This document shows positions 59,752-64,000 of a stretch of 64,000 nucleotides of DNA, in pieces. The position numbers and the translations under genes were made by a program. The notes beneath the pieces are model-generated. The model ran no database searches. It saw nothing but the letters and a program-made list of their open reading frames with translations, and was not told the DNA's origin. The first letter of the stretch is position 1; every line of letters begins with the position of its first letter. Source of the stretch: Pelosinus fermentans DSM 17108 (GTDB taxonomy: Bacteria; Bacillota; Negativicutes; DSM-13327); assembly GCF_000271485.2 (NCBI RefSeq), contig NZ_AKVN02000001.1, positions 2,174,001 to 2,238,000 of the forward strand, in the 5' to 3' direction.

Positions 59752-61281
59752 ATGAAAAAAAATGTGTATGATCAAGTACAAATTTTTTATGATGAAGCCG
59801 TTGTGTGGGAACCTATTATTCAGCAAGAATGGGTAGAAGGATTCTTACGCCAAAAGGCTTGGCAGGGAATTAGCGATGATAAGCTTAAAGATACATGGCA
59901 TCAAATACAATTTTTCATTCTTTATTTAACTCATTTTAATAATGAGAACTTAGATGAAATCAGTTTGGAAGAATATAGTTTTATTGTTAAATGGTTAAGT
60001 GAAAATATAAGTGGTTTCAAAATAACATTAAAATCAGTTCGTCATTTTTTTAGTATTCTTATTGAATTTTATACGTATTTATATACCAAAAAGATGATCA
60101 TGAATCTAGATAAAATCAAAGAAGCGGCACAAGAAATCAGTGGTGGCAAAAAGATAAATCTTCTTAAGTCTCAATCTATTATAGAAGGATTGAAGAGTAT
60201 GGAAGATGTTAGTGATCATTTTGATGATAAAGTCCTTTTTGGTATCGTTATTGGTGAAGCCGTCGAGAGCCTAATGCTAAAACTGGGGAAATATTTTCAA
60301 CAACAAGAGTTTACAGAGGATTTTGAACGTGCTTTATACTTATACACAGGCCCATTTGATAATGCAGCAGAAGAAGTGGAAGAGGATTTTTGGTTAGGAT
60401 TTTGGGATTATTTTTTATTTGATTATCATTTATTAGAAAATGATTTAAAACCTTTAGAATATTTTAGTACCACCTGTGGTGAACGTCTCACTCCAGATGA
60501 ATATAAAATTTTACAAAGCTTATTAGGATCTAGCTTTACAGTTTTTTATATAAACAAAATTATAAGTCAGGATTTGGTGGAATGTATTAATTTATTTACC
60601 AATGAGACATTCCAATTACCAACACCTGATTTTAATTATAAAATATTGAAAAATTTATTGTTTTTTGGACATATTTTTTCTCAAGGTTTAGTTATGATTA
60701 ATTATGTTACAAGCTTAGAAGTTAGTATAAATCTTAGAAAACGCATTAAAGATGAGGTAATGCGACAAAATGAAATATTTATGATACAAGAGCCAAAAGC
60801 TACTTTAGTAGATTTTTTTAAGCGGCATGCGCTTGTTGTTCGACATACAATCAATATTTTGGTTACCCTTGCTAAAGTCAATGTGACGCCCTTGAGCCAA
60901 TTAGAGCGTAGTTATCCGATCATTAAGGAAAAGCGCATAGCAAAGGAATCGGTAACGAGTTTATTGCATAATTTAGTAGTAGAATATGGACTTTCTCGCT
61001 TTGATGAACGGTTGCTTGAAAAAATGTGGTATGATTTTTGTCAATTGAGCGTTGTTAATGTGCGTAAACCTGAAAATTGGGCAGTTGGATTACTTTTAGC
61101 TTATGCCCAAATTAATGGCGTTATTAACATTGCAATGGATCAAGTTGCAGAAAAAAAGGGGATTTCACTAGCCAGTATCTATAAAATAAGGACGCAATTA
61201 TTTGATGTATTGCAGTTGGAAAATTTTGATCCACGATATTTAAGTGAGGATGGATTTGTAATTTGTTTATTTGCAGAATAA
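59752..61281 (+). CDS. 509-residue protein of unknown function, C-terminal helix-turn-helix-like part
   Basis: Largely helical, acidic, without signal peptide or membrane helix. The C-terminal 80 residues (AVGLLLAYAQINGVINIAMD, then QVAEKKGISLASIYKIRTQL) look like a helix-turn-helix in which KKGISLASIYKIRTQL forms the recognition part. I do not recognise the N-terminal part. ATG 59752 has AAAGGAG about 15 bp upstream. Could be a regulator or a large scaffolding protein. Confidence 0.7.
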   Translation: MKKNVYDQVQIFYDEAVVWEPIIQQEWVEGFLRQKAWQGISDDKLKDTWHQIQFFILYLTHFNNENLDEISLEEYSFIVKWLSENISGFKITLKSVRHFFSILIEFYTYLYTKKMIMNLDKIKEAAQEISGGKKINLLKSQSIIEGLKSMEDVSDHFDDKVLFGIVIGEAVESLMLKLGKYFQQQEFTEDFERALYLYTGPFDNAAEEVEEDFWLGFWDYFLFDYHLLENDLKPLEYFSTTCGERLTPDEYKILQSLLGSSFTVFYINKIISQDLVECINLFTNETFQLPTPDFNYKILKNLLFFGHIFSQGLVMINYVTSLEVSINLRKRIKDEVMRQNEIFMIQEPKATLVDFFKRHALVVRHTINILVTLAKVNVTPLSQLERSYPIIKEKRIAKESVTSLLHNLVVEYGLSRFDERLLEKMWYDFCQLSVVNVRKPENWAVGLLLAYAQINGVINIAMDQVAEKKGISLASIYKIRTQLFDVLQLENFDPRYLSEDGFVICLFAE

Positions 61282-61343
61282 TATAGGTAGCGAATTCAAT
61301 ACCAATAGCAAAGGTGGAATCTTTGCTATGCTAGGAGGTAATC

Positions 61344-61688
61344 ATGAAATGTAGCGTTTGTGGCGTTGAAATACAGCCAGATGAGCAGCTATGTTCTAAA
61401 TGCAGCGAGTTAGAGCATAAAGTTCAAATACTGACGCCAGAGGAAAAACAGGATTTTGCAGGTCTTACTATTGAGCAAGATCCAGAAAAGCAATCTGCAG
61501 GATATAATGATTATCATGAAAACCAGCGAATTTATGTAAAACATGTAAATTTCAATATGGGGCAGACGGGCATGCTTACGAAAATAATCTTTGGTATCAT
61601 TATTGCAGGATTATTAATTGTTGCGTTGCCTATCGCTCTCTTTATTATCAGTATAGTGATGTTTACCTTATATTTTATGCGTAAATAA
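61344..61688 (+). CDS. Zinc-ribbon membrane protein
   Basis: 114 residues. An N-terminal zinc ribbon (MKCSVCGVEIQPDEQLCSKC) is followed by an acidic linker and one or two C-terminal transmembrane helices (IIFGIIIAGLLIVALPIALF, IISIVMFTLYFM). Typical of small zinc-ribbon/TM proteins of unknown role in Firmicutes. ATG follows CTAGGAGGTAATC. Confidence 0.8.
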   Translation: MKCSVCGVEIQPDEQLCSKCSELEHKVQILTPEEKQDFAGLTIEQDPEKQSAGYNDYHENQRIYVKHVNFNMGQTGMLTKIIFGIIIAGLLIVALPIALFIISIVMFTLYFMRK

Positions 61689-61705
61689 AATATAAGGTAA
61701 ACAAT

Positions 61706-61759
61706 AAAAAAGGCTAGAGATTCTAATAGTTGCAACCTATTAGAATCTCTAGCCTTTTT
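61706..61759. terminator. Bidirectional terminator
   Basis: A perfect stem of 23 bp (61706-61728 with 61737-61759) around a short loop, with an A-run before and a T-run after. It separates the zinc-ribbon gene from the converging nadE. Confidence 0.93.
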
Positions 61760-61821
61760 ACATGTGATCAAATGACTTTGAGGCTCGGATGTGATTCACA
61801 CTGGACTGACCTAGCACTCCT

Positions 61822-63726
61822 TTATTCGTGCAATAGTCTTTCTTTTATTTGCTGATAATTCATAGTAAAATAGAATCCATTTTGAGCTTCGCGATGATCG
61901 AAACCATAAGCTCTTCGACTTACGGCTAAGACAGGAGGGGCTTGGATTCTTTTGGCAACAGCCATGCCAGTATAAAGTTTCCACCACTTTTCTAAATCGT
62001 TAATAAATTCCTGAGTGGTGGGAAACAAAGTAGCTACCAGACCTGATTGACAACCAAGTTTTTCTTCCAGCACACCTTGCTCGTACCAAAGCAGGATATC
62101 TTCAGGAGTTCTGCGATTCCAATGTTCCATAAAAGCTCTAAATAGATAATCATGATAAGGATAAATAATGGGATCCCCTTTACCTTCATCAACAGATTGA
62201 TCAAAAGAAAGCTCGGCACTGGGAACAAGATCGATGATCTCTTGAGGAATTACTTCCTTCTTATAGACTTCATTGTTTAAAAAGCGGGCTAATTCATAGA
62301 TTTGATATTTCCAGAGGTCCGATAAAGCAGCAAAAAATCCCCCTAAATCTCCATAGAGTGTAGAGTAGCCAACTGTCATTTCACTTTTATTAGCATTGCA
62401 GGTAAAGCCAGCTCCAAAAGCAGCAGCAACACCTGCCAGCACACGTGAAGAGCGATCACGCGCCTGAATATTTTCAATGACAAAAGGGCTTATTACTAAA
62501 CTTTGTTTTTCTCCGCTCTTTAGATCAATAATAGGACTGTTGCTAAGTTGCTGTATCGTGTCATCAACAACTTTTTGTATTGGTATGATCGTATAGAGGC
62601 AACCTAGATTTTGTGCTAATTTTGCAGATAAATCCTGCGTTGTTTTTGAATTAAATATACTAGGCATATTTACTAGTAAGACATTTTCTGGTCCGAGGAT
62701 TTTCGTGTAAAGAGCTGCGCTGACAGCTGAATCAATACCTCCAGAGGAGCCAATGACTACTTTTTTTATTCCAATTGAAGTTAAAAAGGACTTTGTACCA
62801 TATGCAATGCTTTGATAAATAGTACGAATGCTCCGGTCATCATTTGGAATGGCAGAGGATGAGCATGTTACATTGTCTGCTGTAAGGTGTAAGTCAATAC
62901 ATGTTAAGGCAGAAGAAAAACTGGGGCAATATTCAATAATATCACCTTTATGATTATAAACAGTACTGCATCCATCAAAGGTATAAATCGTTTTTCCGTT
63001 ATTTTGTATGCCTATATTATTGACATACACCAAAGGGGCATTTACGCTTTTTGCTTGAGCGGAGAAAATGCGGTTACGTTTGTTGTTTTTGCCAATGGTG
63101 TAAGGCGAACTTGAGATATTGACAAATAGATCAACAGGACCATTTTTCTGAAGGGCAGTGATTGGCTTTACGGCATAATCATCACTCCAGCCATCTTCAC
63201 AGAGTAAACATCCAAGATTGAGTTTTTTATTGTCGATATCGATAGTTACAGGTTGTAAAAGCTGACTCACATTTAACTCTAATTCAATAGCCAGCTTACG
63301 TAAACTGTAAAAATGACGTGAATCATCAAATTCCCGATAATTAGGTTGCAGTGTTTTAATACGAAAGGGATAGGGGAAATTATCATTACCTAGAAGTCTG
63401 CCTTGGTATGCGATAAAACATGCATTATATTTGCGAATTCGACCATCATCATTTGCTCTTGCCCAATCCACGGCAATATTGCCAAAAATAATACAAATAT
63501 CGCTAGAGGCTGCAATAATTTGTTGACCATAGGTTTCACAATCCTTTAAGAAGGTAAGTTGCTCCCATGTATCTCCTAAGAAATAACCTGGGATGGACAT
63601 TTCAGGGAATATAATCATTTGGGATTTCTGCTGACGAGCTTGGTGAATTTGAGTGAGCATTGTTTTAGTATTGATATCTGGTCTGCCAGGAATAACTTCG
63701 ATTTGTGCTAATGCTATTTTAAGCAA
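61822..63726 (-). CDS. nadE: Glutamine-dependent NAD+ synthetase
   Basis: Converts nicotinic acid adenine dinucleotide to NAD+ using glutamine. The 634 residues form two domains: an N-terminal nitrilase-type glutaminase (IIFPEMSIPGYF, CLLCEDGWSDDYA with the catalytic Cys, and the Lys region), and a C-terminal ATP-pyrophosphatase synthetase with the P-loop IGSSGGIDSAVSAAL near residue 325 and NKSEMTVGYSTLYGD. Full length. ATG follows AAGAGGTGTTC on the minus strand, and a sigma-H-type promoter lies about 100 bp upstream. Confidence 0.95.
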   Translation of the reverse strand: MLKIALAQIEVIPGRPDINTKTMLTQIHQARQQKSQMIIFPEMSIPGYFLGDTWEQLTFLKDCETYGQQIIAASSDICIIFGNIAVDWARANDDGRIRKYNACFIAYQGRLLGNDNFPYPFRIKTLQPNYREFDDSRHFYSLRKLAIELELNVSQLLQPVTIDIDNKKLNLGCLLCEDGWSDDYAVKPITALQKNGPVDLFVNISSSPYTIGKNNKRNRIFSAQAKSVNAPLVYVNNIGIQNNGKTIYTFDGCSTVYNHKGDIIEYCPSFSSALTCIDLHLTADNVTCSSSAIPNDDRSIRTIYQSIAYGTKSFLTSIGIKKVVIGSSGGIDSAVSAALYTKILGPENVLLVNMPSIFNSKTTQDLSAKLAQNLGCLYTIIPIQKVVDDTIQQLSNSPIIDLKSGEKQSLVISPFVIENIQARDRSSRVLAGVAAAFGAGFTCNANKSEMTVGYSTLYGDLGGFFAALSDLWKYQIYELARFLNNEVYKKEVIPQEIIDLVPSAELSFDQSVDEGKGDPIIYPYHDYLFRAFMEHWNRRTPEDILLWYEQGVLEEKLGCQSGLVATLFPTTQEFINDLEKWWKLYTGMAVAKRIQAPPVLAVSRRAYGFDHREAQNGFYFTMNYQQIKERLLHE

Positions 63727-63821
63727 AGTTAGAACACCTCTTCTTTTTAAGTTGCTTATAGTTAAGTGATTTACGCTACAGCATACGGTTTTTAAAAAAT
63801 CTCATTTTGTAAGGTATAGTA

Positions 63822-63846
63822 ATTCTATATTAGACAGTGATATCCT
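63822..63846 (-). promoter_or_regulatory. Sigma-H-type promoter of nadE
   Basis: On the minus strand: AGGATAT, 11 nt, ATAGAAT, an exact match to AGGAWWW-N11-RNNGAAT, preceded by GC. The nadE start is about 95 bp downstream. Confidence 0.55.
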
Positions 63847-63868
63847 GCCCAAATATAGGAAAAGAGAG

Positions 63869-63970
63869 ATGCTTAAAATGATTTTTAAAGAAATATTTAA
63901 AAGTAAAGGCAGAATACGAATAAATAAGCAGGATTTTTGTACAACTATTTATAATTTATATAGTAAATAA
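63869..63970 (+). CDS. Possible 33-residue basic peptide
   Basis: A short frame from ATG 63869 (or the internal ATG 63878, better spaced from GAGAG) to TAA 63968-63970. It reads MLKMIFKEIFKSKGRIRINK and onward, basic, with no hydrophobic segment. Support is only the AGGAAAAGAGAG upstream and lysine-rich composition; the AT-rich context makes a chance ORF possible. Confidence 0.3.
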   Translation: MLKMIFKEIFKSKGRIRINKQDFCTTIYNLYSK

Positions 63971-64000
63971 GCATAGGTTTTAGAAGAATATAGTTGTAAA

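Overview
The window reads as a chromosome segment of an endospore-forming, diderm member of the Firmicutes (Negativicutes, family Sporomusaceae; Pelosinus or Sporomusa would fit). Low-GC, Bacillus/Clostridium-type gene order (grpE-dnaK-dnaJ-prmA-rsmE-mtaB, yqfC-yqfD-yqfF-ybeY-dgkA-cdd-era-yqzL-recO-glyQS-ppsR-dgt-dnaG-rpoD) sits beside sporulation genes (yqfC, yqfD, yyaC, sigK, a Spo0E-like gene) and outer-membrane-type proteins (an OstA/LptA-like protein and a Skp/OmpH-like protein). The genus is inference; the sequence holds no 16S gene.

Layout. 1-7.9 kb: heat-shock genes, RNA/protein modification enzymes, rpsU-yqeY. 8.3-12.7 kb: NfeD protease, flotillin FloA and a lone HerA-type ATPase. 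12.8-31.7 kb: the long housekeeping and sporulation block, including a T-box leader before glyQS. 31.7-35.1 kb: four tRNAs, trmK, a Nif3-family gene, RNase P RNA, trxA. 35.2-41 kb: a radical SAM/SPASM protein, then a membrane-bound [NiFe] hydrogenase operon (small and large subunits, cytochrome b, maturation protease, HupH-like protein). 41-48.1 kb: aroH, a glycosyltransferase, a c-di-AMP riboswitch with an NlpC/P60 hydrolase, a Fur-family regulator with a zinc-type ABC transporter, a Na/Pi cotransporter-like gene and yyaC.

The most notable structure is at 48.4-57.0 kb. The mother-cell sigma factor gene sigK is split in two by a 7,945-bp element: the N-terminal half (48375-48799) and C-terminal half (56735-57018) each carry the same 10-bp core AAGGAAATGA, and joining them there restores one 232-codon SigK reading frame. 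A SpoIVCA-type large serine recombinase lies at the left end, converging on sigK. This is a miniature counterpart of the Bacillus subtilis skin element. Its cargo includes a Spo0E-like phosphatase, two secreted-protein genes sharing a WalR-like box at identical spacing to their -10 elements, an exported protein of unknown function, and a decayed GC-rich IS1182-type insertion sequence.

Just downstream (57-58.3 kb) the last ~165 bp of sigK plus its terminator is duplicated, next to a fragment of a second serine recombinase, which suggests earlier integration events at this locus. The rest (58.3-64 kb) holds small and hypothetical genes and nadE. Several promoters across the window match the sporulation sigma-H pattern AGGAWWW-N11-RNNGAAT (exact at 6.67, 43.18 and 63.82 kb, near-matches at 28.5 and 58.3 kb).
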